Positions 40,899 to 50,400 of a stretch of 64,000 bases of DNA are shown piece after piece. Under the pieces are notes generated by a model. That model ran no database searches. It saw only the letters and a program-made list of their open reading frames with translations, and had not been told where the DNA came from. Each line of letters begins with the position of its first letter. Position 1 is the stretch's first letter. The translations under genes were made by a program, and so were the position numbers. Origin of the DNA: Burkholderiales bacterium (GTDB taxonomy: Bacteria > Pseudomonadota > Gammaproteobacteria > Burkholderiales > Usitatibacteraceae); the NCBI GenBank assembly GCA_019634955.1, contig JAHCAK010000015.1, forward strand, positions 23,638 through 87,637. Reading direction: 5' to 3'.

Positions 40899-42398
40899 TC
40901 AGGTGGAGCCGTCGGCTGCTTCACCGCCCGTGTCCGCCTGCTGCGGCTCCATCCCCGCGCCGATCGCCTGGTACAAGGCCACGCTGTCCGCGAGGCGCTG
41001 CGCCCGGGCAGCGACGAGAGCCAGCCGGGTCCGCCGCGCCTGTTGCCGCGCGACGAGCACCTCGACGTGGCTCGAGGCGCCGAGCCGGTATCGTTGCTCG
41101 ACCGCATTGGCGGAGCCGCCCGCGGCAACGGCGGCGGCAGCCAGGGCGGCAAGCGCCTGCGCATCGCTTTCCACCGCGCGCAGGGAGTCGGCCACGCCAC
41201 GGAACGCGTCCAGCACGACGGCCTGGTGATTGGCGACCGCCGCGTCGAATGCCGCGAGCGCTGCGCGCTTCTCCGCGGCGAGCCCCGGCCTGAAGAGCGG
41301 CTGGACGAGCTGTGCGACGAGCCCGCCCACCGCCGTTCCGCCGCCGAACAGGGCGGCGGCCGTGAGCGCCTGGCTGCCGGCGCTCGCGCTCAGCGACACG
41401 GCGGGGTAGAGCCTTGCGACGGCCGCCCCGTAGTCCGCATTCGCCGCGCGCAGCAGGGCTTCCGATGCGCGGATGTCCGGCCGGCGCCGGAGGAGTTCGG
41501 AGGGCACGGTCACGGGAAGCTCGGCAGGGAGGGAGAACTCCTCCAGCGTGAAGTCGGGCACGCCGCGCGCATCCGGCGTTCGACCCGCGAGGGTCGCGAG
41601 CAGGTGCTCGGCATGCCGAAGTTGCTTGAGGAGTGCCGGCAGCTCGGCGCGCGTTTGCGCGGCCTGCACCTGCAGGCCCAGCACCTCCTCGGGTGCGGCC
41701 TGCCCGAGGCGCAGCCGCTCGCCGGCGACCTGCACGAGTTCAACCTGCTCGCCGAGAAGCGCCGCTGTCGCCTCGAATTGCGCCGCAAGCCTTGCCCGCG
41801 CGATGGCGGCGGTGGCGATGTTGCCCGCAAGCATGAGGCGCGCGGCATCCAGCTCGTGGCTTCGGTAGTCCGCGCGCGCGGCGAGCGCCTCGAGCACGCG
41901 GCGGTTCCCGCCGGCGAGGTCCAGGTCGTAGCGAACGGCGACGCCGGCGTTGTAGAGGTCGAACTCCCGGGGGTCGCCCGGCAGCCCGAGGGTCCCCGGG
42001 TTGGTTCGCTGGTGCTGCGCGCCCAGCGTCGCCTCCACCTGAGGAAGGCGAGCCGATGCGGCCTGCGCGGCCTGCAGCTCCCGCGCCTGGCGAAGCGTGG
42101 CGCGTGCCGCCGCGAGCGACGGGTTCGCGTCGAGCGCGGATTCGATCAATGCATCGAGCCGGGGCGACTTCAGCTCGCGCCACCAGCGGGCGTCCGTCGG
42201 GAGCCCCGGGACGAGCCGCTGCGCCTCGCCCTGCGGAGTGGGGGCGGACGCGGTGCGCGCCGAAACCGGTTCGGCCGTGAAGCTTCGCGCCTCGGGATCG
42301 GGCGGTCGGCGGAAATCGGGCCCGGCGGCGCAGCCGGCGAGCGCGAGGGCGATGGCTGGCGCCGCGAGGCGGGACGCAGAAAGGGATCGGTTCGTCAT
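40899..42398 (-). CDS. Outer-membrane efflux lipoprotein, NodT/OprM (TolC-like) family
   Basis: A 499-residue outer-membrane factor. It is a lipoprotein: signal with lipobox ALAGC (Cys23) as in NodT/OprM. Family motifs: WWRELKSPRLDALIESAL (about 72-89), a long helical barrel, SELLRRRPDIRASEALLRAANADYGAAVA (about 325-352) and the second-half repeat VQPLFRPGLAAEKRAALAAFDAAVA. It provides the exit duct for the adjacent ABC efflux pump. The ATG at 42396-42398 overlaps the stop of the preceding gene (ATGA). It is the last gene of the operon; about 200 bases without features separate it from the SDR gene. Confidence 0.93.
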   Translation of the reverse strand: MTNRSLSASRLAAPAIALALAGCAAGPDFRRPPDPEARSFTAEPVSARTASAPTPQGEAQRLVPGLPTDARWWRELKSPRLDALIESALDANPSLAAARATLRQARELQAAQAASARLPQVEATLGAQHQRTNPGTLGLPGDPREFDLYNAGVAVRYDLDLAGGNRRVLEALAARADYRSHELDAARLMLAGNIATAAIARARLAAQFEATAALLGEQVELVQVAGERLRLGQAAPEEVLGLQVQAAQTRAELPALLKQLRHAEHLLATLAGRTPDARGVPDFTLEEFSLPAELPVTVPSELLRRRPDIRASEALLRAANADYGAAVARLYPAVSLSASAGSQALTAAALFGGGTAVGGLVAQLVQPLFRPGLAAEKRAALAAFDAAVANHQAVVLDAFRGVADSLRAVESDAQALAALAAAAVAAGGSANAVEQRYRLGASSHVEVLVARQQARRTRLALVAARAQRLADSVALYQAIGAGMEPQQADTGGEAADGST

Positions 42399-43111
42399 CG
42401 TGTGGTTCTCGAGTGCGTGTTGTCCGACTGAGGCCCGCCTCCGTGCTCCGCGGGCGGCGCCTCCCGGGCGTAAACGAGGCGGTAGGGTACCGGCTGGCCC
42501 TGGAAAACCTCGGCCTTGGCGTCGATGACAAGGTGCCCCGTCCGGCCATCGATCCGCCAGTGCTCGACAAGCCTCAGGCCGATCGCGGCCGTCTCGATCA
42601 CGAGCACGCCGCCTTCCCACCCTGCGGTGGCGACCCGCTGATGCAGCCCGCCGATGGCGGATACGCTTGCGCCGCGAAATCCGGTGTGGAGTTGCTGTCG
42701 ACGATCACGCTCGTCGGCGATCGACAGCGCGGGATCCTGGTGGGTGACGCGCATCCTCATGGCCGGCTCCGGAAGCGCCGACAGTGCGGCCGCGGGCAGC
42801 GCGTCGTCGTCCCGTGCGCCTGCCTGCCCGACGCCTCCCGCACGTGCGCTACGCCCCTTGCCGCGGCCCGGCATGCCGGCCCCGACGTGTCCGCTCGCGG
42901 CGCCCTTGGATTGGCGTGATTCCTGCCACGCTTCGCGGGCCTTCTTCCGCGGATCGTCGCTTGCCCCGGCATCGAGCATCCAGTCGCCCGAGAAGTCCGG
43001 CCGTGCGGCATGGCGCGTTTCCGCATCAACGCCCACGCCTTGGGCCTCCGCGACCGCCAGCGCGAGCGCGAGTGCACACGCGGTCCACTGCGGGATTCCG
43101 GTACGGGCCAT
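42395..43111 (-). CDS. Exported protein of unknown function in the efflux operon
   Basis: A 238-residue protein with signal peptide (MARTGIPQWTACALALALAV to AEAQ). The mature protein opens with PDFSGDWMLDAGASDDPRKK, a motif common in exported proteins of unknown role, then a low-complexity Gly/Arg/Ala-rich linker (about 75-105), and a C-terminal half with MRVTHQDPALSIADERDRRQ, VLVIETAAIGLRLVEHWRID and LVIDAKAEVFQGQPVPYRLVY. I recognise no functional family. ATG at 43109-43111 shares one base with the upstream stop (TGATG); the ATG six bases earlier (43117) is the alternative. Its stop overlaps the outer-membrane-factor start, so it is an integral operon member. Confidence 0.8.
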   Translation of the reverse strand: MARTGIPQWTACALALALAVAEAQGVGVDAETRHAARPDFSGDWMLDAGASDDPRKKAREAWQESRQSKGAASGHVGAGMPGRGKGRSARAGGVGQAGARDDDALPAAALSALPEPAMRMRVTHQDPALSIADERDRRQQLHTGFRGASVSAIGGLHQRVATAGWEGGVLVIETAAIGLRLVEHWRIDGRTGHLVIDAKAEVFQGQPVPYRLVYAREAPPAEHGGGPQSDNTHSRTTR

Positions 43112-43620
43112 CACCATGTGCGCCCCGCCAGCGCGATGCGGAACGTGGCGAACGCCAGCGCGGCCTGGAATTCAAGGCGCCCTCGGCGAAAGGGCGTGGC
43201 CGTGGCCGTGCGCACGAGGTGCTGGATGAGGCCCACGAGGACGTCAGCCGCGTTTCCGGGGTCCACGTCGGCTCCCACGGCGCCGCGTTCCTTCGCGCGG
43301 GCGATGATCCAGGCCAGGCGGCTGGTGTAGCGATCGATGAGCCTTCGAACGCGTCGCTGGATGCCCGGGCGGGCGTCGTCCGCCAGCCACGCGAGAAGGC
43401 GCAGCGGCACCTCGGGATGGCGCGCGATGAAGGCCATCTGCCGATGGAACGCGACGTGCAGCTCCCGCATCGGGTCGCCGCCGGCGGCGCGACCGGCCGG
43501 GCGCATGAGCCGGCCCCGCACCCTCGCGAGAAACCGGCGTTGCCCTCCCCCACTGGCGGTGGCCGGTGGCGACCAGGCCTCGTCGGCCAGTCGCTCCTCC
43601 CGAATCGCGTGCACGGTCAT
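43111..43620 (-). CDS. TetR-like ligand-binding domain protein without HTH
   Basis: A 169-residue protein matching only the C-terminal, ligand-binding half of AcrR/TetR regulators. FHRQMAFIARHPEVPLRLLAWLADDAR, VRRLIDRYTSRLAWIIARAKERG and GNAADVLVGLIQHLVRTA align by eye, in order and spacing, with FLAHVEFVAEHPGVPRMLFGELQRAEL, LVRRYGERLRALIEQGKAAG and GEAAATLLVGMIQGLVMQS of the full TetR protein at the head of the same operon. The first ~45 residues are Arg/Ala/Gly-rich with no helix-turn-helix. ATG at 43618-43620 overlaps the ATPase stop (ATGA). It may heterodimerise with or titrate the TetR repressor; that is inference. A decayed regulator is the alternative. Confidence 0.75.
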   Translation of the reverse strand: MTVHAIREERLADEAWSPPATASGGGQRRFLARVRGRLMRPAGRAAGGDPMRELHVAFHRQMAFIARHPEVPLRLLAWLADDARPGIQRRVRRLIDRYTSRLAWIIARAKERGAVGADVDPGNAADVLVGLIQHLVRTATATPFRRGRLEFQAALAFATFRIALAGRTW

Positions 43621-44327
43621 TCGAATGCCCGGCCTTCGCCGGCCTCCTCGTGGGTCACGCCATCACGGATGTGATAGATGCGCCGGAAGGTCGGGATGAT
43701 CTTCTCGTCGTGGGTCACGACGATGATCGCGGTCTCGAATCGCCGCGCCATGTCGTTGAGGATCCGGACTACCGCCATTGCGCGCTCCGAATCGAGCGGC
43801 GCGGTGGGCTCGTCGGCGAGGATGACGGGAGGGCGATTCACGAGCCCGCGCGCGATCGCCACCCGCTGCTGCTCTCCGCCGGAAAGCTGCGAAGGCATGG
43901 CGCGCGCGCGGTGCCGCACGTCCAGCGCCGCGAGCAGTTCGAGCGCCCGCGCCCGCGCCTCGGCGTTCGGCGCGCCCGCGAGCATGGGCGGGAGCGCCAC
44001 GTTGTCGGTGACGTCGAGGAACGGGATGAGATAGGGCGCCTGGAACACGAACCCGATGCGGTCGCGGCGCAGCGCGCGCAGGTCGCGCACTTTCCACCCG
44101 TCGTCATAGGTCGCCTCGTCGCCCAGCGTCATGCGCCCGGCCGTCGGGTCGATCACCGCGCCCAGGCACTTGAGCAGCGTGCTCTTGCCCGAGCCCGAGG
44201 GGCCGATGAGCCCGACGACCTCGCCGGGCTCGACGTGCATGTCGACTCTCCGCAAGGCGTCGACGGCCGTGTCGCCCGAGCCGTAGCGCTTCCTGAGGCC
44301 CTCGATCCGGATTCCGCGCGTGCCCAT
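43617..44327 (-). CDS. ABC efflux ATP-binding protein (MacB/LolD/DevA type)
   Basis: A 236-residue ATPase of the MacB/LolD/DevA group. Walker A GPSGSGKST (about 42-50), Q-loop FVFQAPYLIPF, signature [15 protein letters not shown], Walker B PVILADEPTAPLD (with the ADEP-T-x-x-LD of this group) and switch His in VVTHDEKI. It works with the FtsX-type permease encoded one base upstream, the membrane-fusion protein and the outer-membrane factor of the same operon, making a DevBCA/MacAB-TolC-like tripartite exporter. It starts at 44325-44327 and its stop overlaps the TetR-like gene start. Confidence 0.94.
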   Translation of the reverse strand: MGTRGIRIEGLRKRYGSGDTAVDALRRVDMHVEPGEVVGLIGPSGSGKSTLLKCLGAVIDPTAGRMTLGDEATYDDGWKVRDLRALRRDRIGFVFQAPYLIPFLDVTDNVALPPMLAGAPNAEARARALELLAALDVRHRARAMPSQLSGGEQQRVAIARGLVNRPPVILADEPTAPLDSERAMAVVRILNDMARRFETAIIVVTHDEKIIPTFRRIYHIRDGVTHEEAGEGRAFE

Positions 44328-44328
44328 C

Positions 44329-45534
44329 TCAGCCCCCGATCGCCTCGGCCGGGTCGACCCGGAGGGCCATGCGGATGGCCACGAGGCTCGCCAGCGCGCA
44401 GATCGCCAGCACCGCCAGCAGGCCCGAGACGGCGTCGCGTGGCAGCAGCAGCACGTACTTCGGGAAGAAGGGGCCCGCGAAGGTCGCAGTGATCTTCCCG
44501 ACCGCGAAGCCGATCACGCCGAGGGCGAGCGCCTGCTGCATGATCATCGCGGCGATGGTGCGGTTGCGCGTGCCGATGAGCTTGAGCACCGCGATCTCGC
44601 GGATCTTGTCCATGGTGAGCGTGTAGATGATGAAGGCGACGATGGCGGCGCTCACGACCGCCAGAATCGCGAGGAACATGCCGATCTGCCTCGCCGACGT
44701 GGCGATCAGCTTGCCGACGAGGATCTCCTCCATCTGTGCCCGCGTGTAGACCGTCAGCCGCTTCCAGCGACGGATCGTCTCGGCGACTTGCGAGGGCGAG
44801 GCACCCGGCTCGAGCCGCACGAGGATCGCGTTCACGTAGGCGTTGCTCGACTGCGAGTCGATGGCCGCCTCCAGCAATCCCGGCACGCCGGGCCGGTTGA
44901 AGGCGGGGTTGGCCTCCGTGCGGCGCCGTCCCTGGAGAATGGCGTCGTTGTCCTTGAGGAACTGCGCCTCCTGCGCGTCCCTGAGCGGGATGAACACCAT
45001 CGGGTCGCCGCTCGAGGACACCATGCGCCGCGTGAGGCCGACCACGGTGTACTCGTTGCGCCGGATGCGGATGCGATCTCCCGTGGCGAAGCCGGTGGCG
45101 ACGTCGGCCACGGCCTCGTAGTGACCGCGCGTGATCTGCCGGCCCGCCACGAGGTGGGGCGGCCAGCCGGGCGCGCAGACCTCCCCGGACGGGACGATGC
45201 CCACCACCATCGCGCGCACGTCCTGCCCGCCCTGGCGCACCTGCATCGTGAGGTAGGTCACGTTCGCGGCGCGAGCCACGCGGGGCATTGCGAGGATCGA
45301 CCGGTAGAGGTCGTCGTGGAGGCTGGAGGATTCGGCGTACGGGCCGAGAGTGTCCCTCTGCACGACCCACAGGTCCGCGCCGCTGTTGTCGAGGAGCGCC
45401 TTGCCGTCGTCCACCATCCCCCGGTAGACGCCTGCCATCACCAGCGTCACGCCGATGAGCAGGCCCAGGCCGAAGCCGGTGAAGATGAACTTCCCCCAGG
45501 CGTGAAGGATGTCGCGGCCGGCGAGGCTGATCAT
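44329..45534 (-). CDS. FtsX-type ABC efflux permease (DevC/MacB-like)
   Basis: A 401-residue permease with the MacB/FtsX layout: one N-terminal membrane helix (FIFTGFGLGLLIGVTLVMAGV, about 16-36 in parts), a ~220-residue periplasmic domain, and three C-terminal helices (about 270-385) with the FtsX motif DKIREIAVLKLIGTRNRTI. It ends ALRVDPAEAIGG, characteristic of FtsX-like permeases. Such permeases drive a mechanotransmission cycle and do not import. Start ATG at 45532-45534 overlaps the membrane-fusion-protein stop by four bases. The substrate is unknown; DevBCA relatives export glycolipids, MacAB macrolides and peptides. Confidence 0.92.
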   Translation of the reverse strand: MISLAGRDILHAWGKFIFTGFGLGLLIGVTLVMAGVYRGMVDDGKALLDNSGADLWVVQRDTLGPYAESSSLHDDLYRSILAMPRVARAANVTYLTMQVRQGGQDVRAMVVGIVPSGEVCAPGWPPHLVAGRQITRGHYEAVADVATGFATGDRIRIRRNEYTVVGLTRRMVSSSGDPMVFIPLRDAQEAQFLKDNDAILQGRRRTEANPAFNRPGVPGLLEAAIDSQSSNAYVNAILVRLEPGASPSQVAETIRRWKRLTVYTRAQMEEILVGKLIATSARQIGMFLAILAVVSAAIVAFIIYTLTMDKIREIAVLKLIGTRNRTIAAMIMQQALALGVIGFAVGKITATFAGPFFPKYVLLLPRDAVSGLLAVLAICALASLVAIRMALRVDPAEAIGG

Positions 45535-46682
45535 CTCGGGGTCCCGGGAATCCGGTCCACCACCTTCACCCGCGTGCCGGGGGCCAGCACCCTTTCGCTG
45601 TGCACCACGATGCGGTCGCCCGCGCGAAGGCCGTGCATCACCTGCACGCGCCCGTCGAGGTCGGCGCGCCCCAGCTTCACGGGCACGAACGAGGGCTCGT
45701 CGCCTTCGACCTTCCACACACCGACCTGGCCGCGCTGGCCGTGAACGGCGGCGTTGGGGACGATGGGCGCGGCGGGCAGCGCCGGCAGGCCGACGGTCAC
45801 CTCGGCGAGTTCGCCCAGCGGCGGCAGGGGCGAGGGCGCCCCGTCGAACACCACTTTCACCCGGGTCTCCTCCGTGACGGCGTCCGCGCGGGGCTCCACC
45901 CTCGAGACGCGCCCCTGCAGGAGCTCGCCGTCGCGCGAGCGAAGCACGATCTGCGCCGGCAGGCTCGCGGCGAGGCCCGAGGCGCTCCCCTGGTCGAAGC
46001 GGGCATCGATCCACAGGCTGCGCGGATCGATCACTTCCACGACGGCCTGGCCGGCGACGATGGTGGTGCCCGGGTCGGCATCGCGGAGCGTCACGAGCCC
46101 GTCGACGGGCGCGACGAGCCGCAGGTTGCCGCGCTGCGCCGCCAAGGCATCGCGGTCGGCGCGCGCGCGGGCCTGCTCCTCCCGGGCGACGGCGAGGGCG
46201 GCATCGGCCACCTGGAATTCCTGGCGCTTCGTGGCGAGCGTTTCCTCGCTGGTGGCGTGGACGGCCAGCATCCGCTCGTAGCGCTTCGCCTGGAGCTCCG
46301 CGTGGGAATGGCGCGCCGACGCCTCGCGAATCGCCGCCTCCGCGCGCCTGAGCGCCGCGTCCTGGGCGCGGATGCGCTCGTCGAGGTCGACCGGGTCCAT
46401 CTCGCCGAGCACCTGGCCCGCCTTCACGGCATCGCCCACGTGCACGTCGAGTCGCTTCAGCCGGCCGGCGAACGTCGGGCCGATGCGGTAGGTGTAGCGC
46501 GCCTCGACGGTGCCGATGCCGAACAACGCGGGGCGGATCGAGCGGGATTCCACCGCGGCTTCGGTCACGGCCACCGGTGCCATCGGGCCGGAGCGAAGGG
46601 CGACGTACGCGAGCAGCGCGACGAGCGGCACGACGGCCGCGAGGACCGCGAGCGTTCGGCGTTGCAGGGGGAACATCTTCAT
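45531..46682 (-). CDS. HlyD/MacA-type membrane-fusion protein
   Basis: A 383-residue periplasmic adaptor. One N-terminal membrane anchor (LAVLAAVVPLVALLAYVAL), then RIGPTFAGRLKRLDVHVGDAVKAGQVLGEMD (lipoyl half, about 68-98), a long coiled-coil hairpin (about 100-180, rich in Ala/Glu/Arg), the returning lipoyl half NLRLVAPVDGLVTLRDADPGT, and beta-barrel/membrane-proximal parts with VSRVEPRADAVTEETRVKV. This is the MacA/DevB pattern. It bridges the FtsX-type permease and the NodT-type duct. The ATG at 46680-46682 overlaps the TetR stop (ATGA). Confidence 0.93.
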   Translation of the reverse strand: MKMFPLQRRTLAVLAAVVPLVALLAYVALRSGPMAPVAVTEAAVESRSIRPALFGIGTVEARYTYRIGPTFAGRLKRLDVHVGDAVKAGQVLGEMDPVDLDERIRAQDAALRRAEAAIREASARHSHAELQAKRYERMLAVHATSEETLATKRQEFQVADAALAVAREEQARARADRDALAAQRGNLRLVAPVDGLVTLRDADPGTTIVAGQAVVEVIDPRSLWIDARFDQGSASGLAASLPAQIVLRSRDGELLQGRVSRVEPRADAVTEETRVKVVFDGAPSPLPPLGELAEVTVGLPALPAAPIVPNAAVHGQRGQVGVWKVEGDEPSFVPVKLGRADLDGRVQVMHGLRAGDRIVVHSERVLAPGTRVKVVDRIPGTPR

Positions 46683-47287
46683 GGCTGGCACCCGATTCCT
46701 CGGCGGTAGATCGCGAAGAGGCGCGGGGCGTCCCGGCGAACGCGCGTCACGTCGCCTTCGAGCAGCGACTGCATGACGAGGCCCTGGATCATGCCCACCA
46801 GGAGGGTGGCGGCAGCCTCGCCGTCGACCGCCTGGGACAGCTCGCCCGCCGCCTTGCCTTGCTCGATGAGCGCGCGAAGCCGCTCGCCGTAGCGGCGCAC
46901 GAGGGCCTGCGCCATGCGCTTGGGCGCCGTGAGCTCGGCGCGCTGGAGCTCGCCGAATAGCATGCGCGGCACTCCCGGATGCTCCGCCACGAACTCCACG
47001 TGCGCGAGGAACATCGCCTCGATGGCGGCCAGGGGAGTCGACGCCGAGCAGGCGGCGTTCTCGACCCGCGACAGAAGGCGCTCGGCCACCCACTCCATCA
47101 CGGCCTGAAGGATGGAATCCTTGGTCGGGAAGTGCTTGAAGAGCGCGCCCTGCGTCACGCCCATGTGCTTGGCGATGGCGGTCGTGGTGATGTCGCTCGG
47201 GTTGCTCTCCGCCGCGAGCTTCACGACGGCCTCGACCGTGACGGCGCGGCGCTCGTCCGCGGGAAGGTGCTTCGGGTGGGTTCTCAT
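46679..47287 (-). CDS. TetR/AcrR family repressor of the efflux operon
   Basis: A 202-residue TetR regulator. The N-terminal HTH (about 13-60) reads AVVKLAAESNPSDITTTAIAKHMGVTQGALFKHFPTKDSIL in consecutive parts, and the C-terminal domain has FVAEHPGVPRMLFGELQ and TLLVGMIQGLV. It is the first gene of an operon encoding an ABC efflux system, overlapping the membrane-fusion-protein gene by 4 bases. The promoter region directly upstream holds a palindrome over the -10, so autorepression is expected. ATG at 47285-47287 is preferred over the in-frame TTG at 47299, which would fall in the operator. Confidence 0.93.
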   Translation of the reverse strand: MRTHPKHLPADERRAVTVEAVVKLAAESNPSDITTTAIAKHMGVTQGALFKHFPTKDSILQAVMEWVAERLLSRVENAACSASTPLAAIEAMFLAHVEFVAEHPGVPRMLFGELQRAELTAPKRMAQALVRRYGERLRALIEQGKAAGELSQAVDGEAAATLLVGMIQGLVMQSLLEGDVTRVRRDAPRLFAIYRRGIGCQP

Positions 47288-47299
47288 GGGCTGGCGCAA

Positions 47300-47345
47300 A
47301 GTAAGTAACTTATTACTATCTTACTCGCCGGCCCGTCGATGTCAA
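47300..47345 (-). promoter_or_regulatory. Promoter and TetR-type operator of the efflux operon
   Basis: On the minus strand TTGACA (47345-47340), a 16-base spacer and TAAGAT (47323-47318) form a strong promoter. AGTAAG (47300-47305) and CTTACT (47320-47325) are perfect inverted arms, with a further GTAA-CTTA-TTAC inside, covering the -10 and the start region. The A+T-rich 26 bases stand out from 70 % G+C surroundings. The same -35/16/-10 combination occurs at arsR. Confidence 0.75.
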
Positions 47346-47361
47346 CCCCGGAATCCCAAAC

Positions 47362-47399
47362 GACGAGGCCCGCAGCGGTTTCCCGTTGCGGGCCTCGTC
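47362..47399 (-). terminator. Hairpin terminator after nrdJ
   Basis: GACGAGGCCCGCA (47362-47374) pairs perfectly with TGCGGGCCTCGTC (47387-47399) around a 12-base loop, starting about 24 bases after the nrdJ stop in its transcription direction. It is followed only by GTTTGGG, so the U-tract is weak. It separates nrdJ from the efflux-operon promoter. Confidence 0.7.
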
Positions 47400-47422
47400 T
47401 TCCGCCTGCGTCCGGCCGGGCC

Positions 47423-50400
47423 CTACCCGCAGGCTCCCACCCACCCGCACGCGCTGCAGAAGTCGCAGCCGTCCTTGCGGATGACGGTCATGTTCCCGCA
47501 CTCGGTGCACTTGGTGCCCTTCATGAGCGCGGGCTCGTCGCCGCGGCGCGGGGTCTCGAGGATGCCCATCTCCTGCTTGGGATACCCGTTCTCGTCCAGC
47601 ACGCCCAGCATCGAGTAGCGGTGGATCACGAGGCGCGCGAGGTAGGCCACCGTCGAGGGCCAGTTCTGCTGCCGGCGCTGGCCGGGCACGAAGGCCATGA
47701 AGTCGCCCAGCGGCTCGCTGTAGTCGAGGAGCTTCCTGAGCTTCATGCCGATCCACGCCGGGTCCATCACGCGCATGTCGAGCGAGAGGAGCTTCGCGAG
47801 CCCGTCGAGCGCGCGCGGGTAGTGCCCCGAGAGCCACATCGAGTAGGGCCGCGTGCCGCCGTCGGGCATGTGCATCTCCTTCAGGCCCATCACGAACTCC
47901 TCGCCCGAGGCGGGGTTGGCGATGTCGACCGTCCAGGCGAGCGTGCCGTCGGTGCCGGTGCGCGGCTCCTCGAGGCTGAACATGGCGTCCAGCAGCGGCG
48001 AGGCGCCGGCGTCGTCGAAGGCCTTGAGCGACTCGCAGCGCCAGCGCACCACCTGGCCCAGCGCCGAGACCATGCTGGGCACGCGCTTCTTCTCGCCGTG
48101 CGGCGGCATGCGCATGTCGAAGCCGTCGTCGCCCACCGTGAGGGCCAGCGCGTCGAGCTTCATCTTGAGCCAGGCGCGGTCGTTGGCGCGCATGTCCATG
48201 GAGAGGGTCTTCGCGACCGCCCCCAGGCCGCGCGGCTGCTCGGCGCCGTTCACCCACACCTCGAACGGGAAGGCGCGCTGCACGGCCTCGCCCTCGACGT
48301 GCCCGATGAAGAGCGCGAACTTGCCCACGGGCGAATCGATCATGTAGGTCCAGGCCGGGTTGCCCTCGGGCAGCTCCGGGCGGCCGGGCCAGCGCAGGCT
48401 CGCGAGCACCGGCTCCGGCAGCGTCTTGATCGAAAGGCGCCGGTTCATCGCGTCTTCCGGCAGGCTCACCACGGCCTTGGCCTCGACGGGCTTCGCGGGC
48501 TCCGTGGAGAGCACCGAGCCCAGCACGCTGTTGGGCCGGTAGGTGGCCATGCCCTTGAGGCCCGCCTTCCACGCCGAGAGGTAGAGCCCCTCGAAGTCGG
48601 AGTAGGGGTAGTCCTCGGGCACGTTCACCGTCTTGGAGATGGCGGTGTCCACGAACGGGGCCACGGCGGCCACCATCGCCTTGTGCGCCTCCGCGCTGAT
48701 CTCGAGCGCGGTCACGAACCAGTCGGGCAGCTTCGCGTCCTCGCCGTTCACGTACTTGTAGAGGCGGTAGGCGTGGTCCTCGACGCGGAACTCCTTGTGC
48801 GTGCCGTCGGGCATGCGCTTCTTGCGCGTGTACGTCCAGGAGAACGGCGGCTCGATGCCGTTGGAGGCGTTGTCGGCGAAGGCGAGCGAGATCGTCCCCG
48901 TGGGCGCGATCGAGATCAGGTGCGAGTTGCGGATGCCGTGCTTGCGGATCCGGTCCTTGATCTCCTGCGGCAGGCGCGAGGCGAAGTTGCCGCCGGAGAG
49001 GTAGAGGTCGGCGTTGAAGAGCGGGAAGGCGCCGCGCTCGCGCGCGAGCTCGACGCTCGCCTCGTAGGCGCTGTCGCGCATGTGCTCGCTGATCTTCGAG
49101 GCCATGGCCCGCGCCTCTTCCGTGTCGTAGGCGAGGCGGAGCATGAGGAGCGCATCGCCCAGCCCCGTGAAGCCCAGGCCCACGCGGCGCTTGTTGGAGG
49201 CTTCCTTCTTCTGCTGCGGCAGCGGCCACGGCGTCACGTCCAGCACGTTGTCCAGCATGCGGATGGAAGTGGCGACCACCTTGCCGAAGGCCTCGAAGTC
49301 GAAGCTGCAGTCCTCGGCGAAGGGGTTCCTCACGAAGCGCGCGACGTCGATGGAGCCGAGGCAGCAGCAGCCGTAGGACGGAAGCGGCTGTTCGCCGCAG
49401 TTCGACACGTACAGGCCGTTCGCGTCGAAGGCGTGCACGTCGGAGATCGTCACGTCGTACACCGCTTCCTCGCCGTCGGCGGAAAGCGACTCGACCGTCG
49501 CGAGGAAGCGCTCGTGGTTCATCGCGCGTCGGTAGCCCGCGAGCGCCACTTCGAGCTTCTGCGACTTGTCGGCATCCGCGAAGCCGACGAGATCGGCGTA
49601 GCGCTCGAGATTCTCGTTGGCGATCACGAGGTCGTGGACGGCCTGCGTCGGGTAGGGCTTCGAGCCGCCGTGCCCGTCGGGCATCTCGCGCACGCCGGCT
49701 TCGCGGCGGTTCTCGTAGATCGTGGAGGCGATGCCCAGGCGGCCGAGCATGCGCTGCGCGGCGCGGAGCGTCTTCGCGTCGACCTGCGTGAGGCGGACGG
49801 AAACGCCCTTCTCCTGCGAGCCCTGCACGGAGCCGTCCGCGTCGAACAGCCCGCGCAGGAAAGCGCGCGTGAAGTCCGACGAGGCGCACTCCATCTTCGG
49901 CGTGATGGCCTTGGCCGCAGGCCGCATGCCCATCTCGATGGCGAGGCCGTGGAGTGCGGCGAGCTTCAGGCGGAAGTGCCCCGGCTGGCCGCCGACCTCG
50001 TGCCAGCCGCGGAAATCCTTGCGATGCGGGAGCTGGCGGGCGGCTTCCTCCGCGGCTTGCATCATGGAGGCGACGCCGGGGGAGAGGACCGTGCCCCCGT
50101 TGGCCTCGCGGCGCGCGCCGGCATCCCACGCGCCGAGGACGGCCTCATCCAGCTTGAGGTGGCCGTCGCCCAGCAGCAGGCCGAGCAGGTAGCCTTCGGC
50201 ATGGCCGTAGTCGCCCTCCCAGCGCACGAGCCCGCGGTGGTCGTTGAGCGCGATGCGGTCGCCCGCGGCGAGCTCGCCGGCCTTCACCCACTCGGTCTCC
50301 GCGCGGTAGCGCGTGGCGTGCCAGACGCGGCGCACGGGGTGATCCGCCGTGAGGCGAAGCTCGTGGCCTTCGCGCGTGCGCAGCTTCAGCACCGGCTTCA

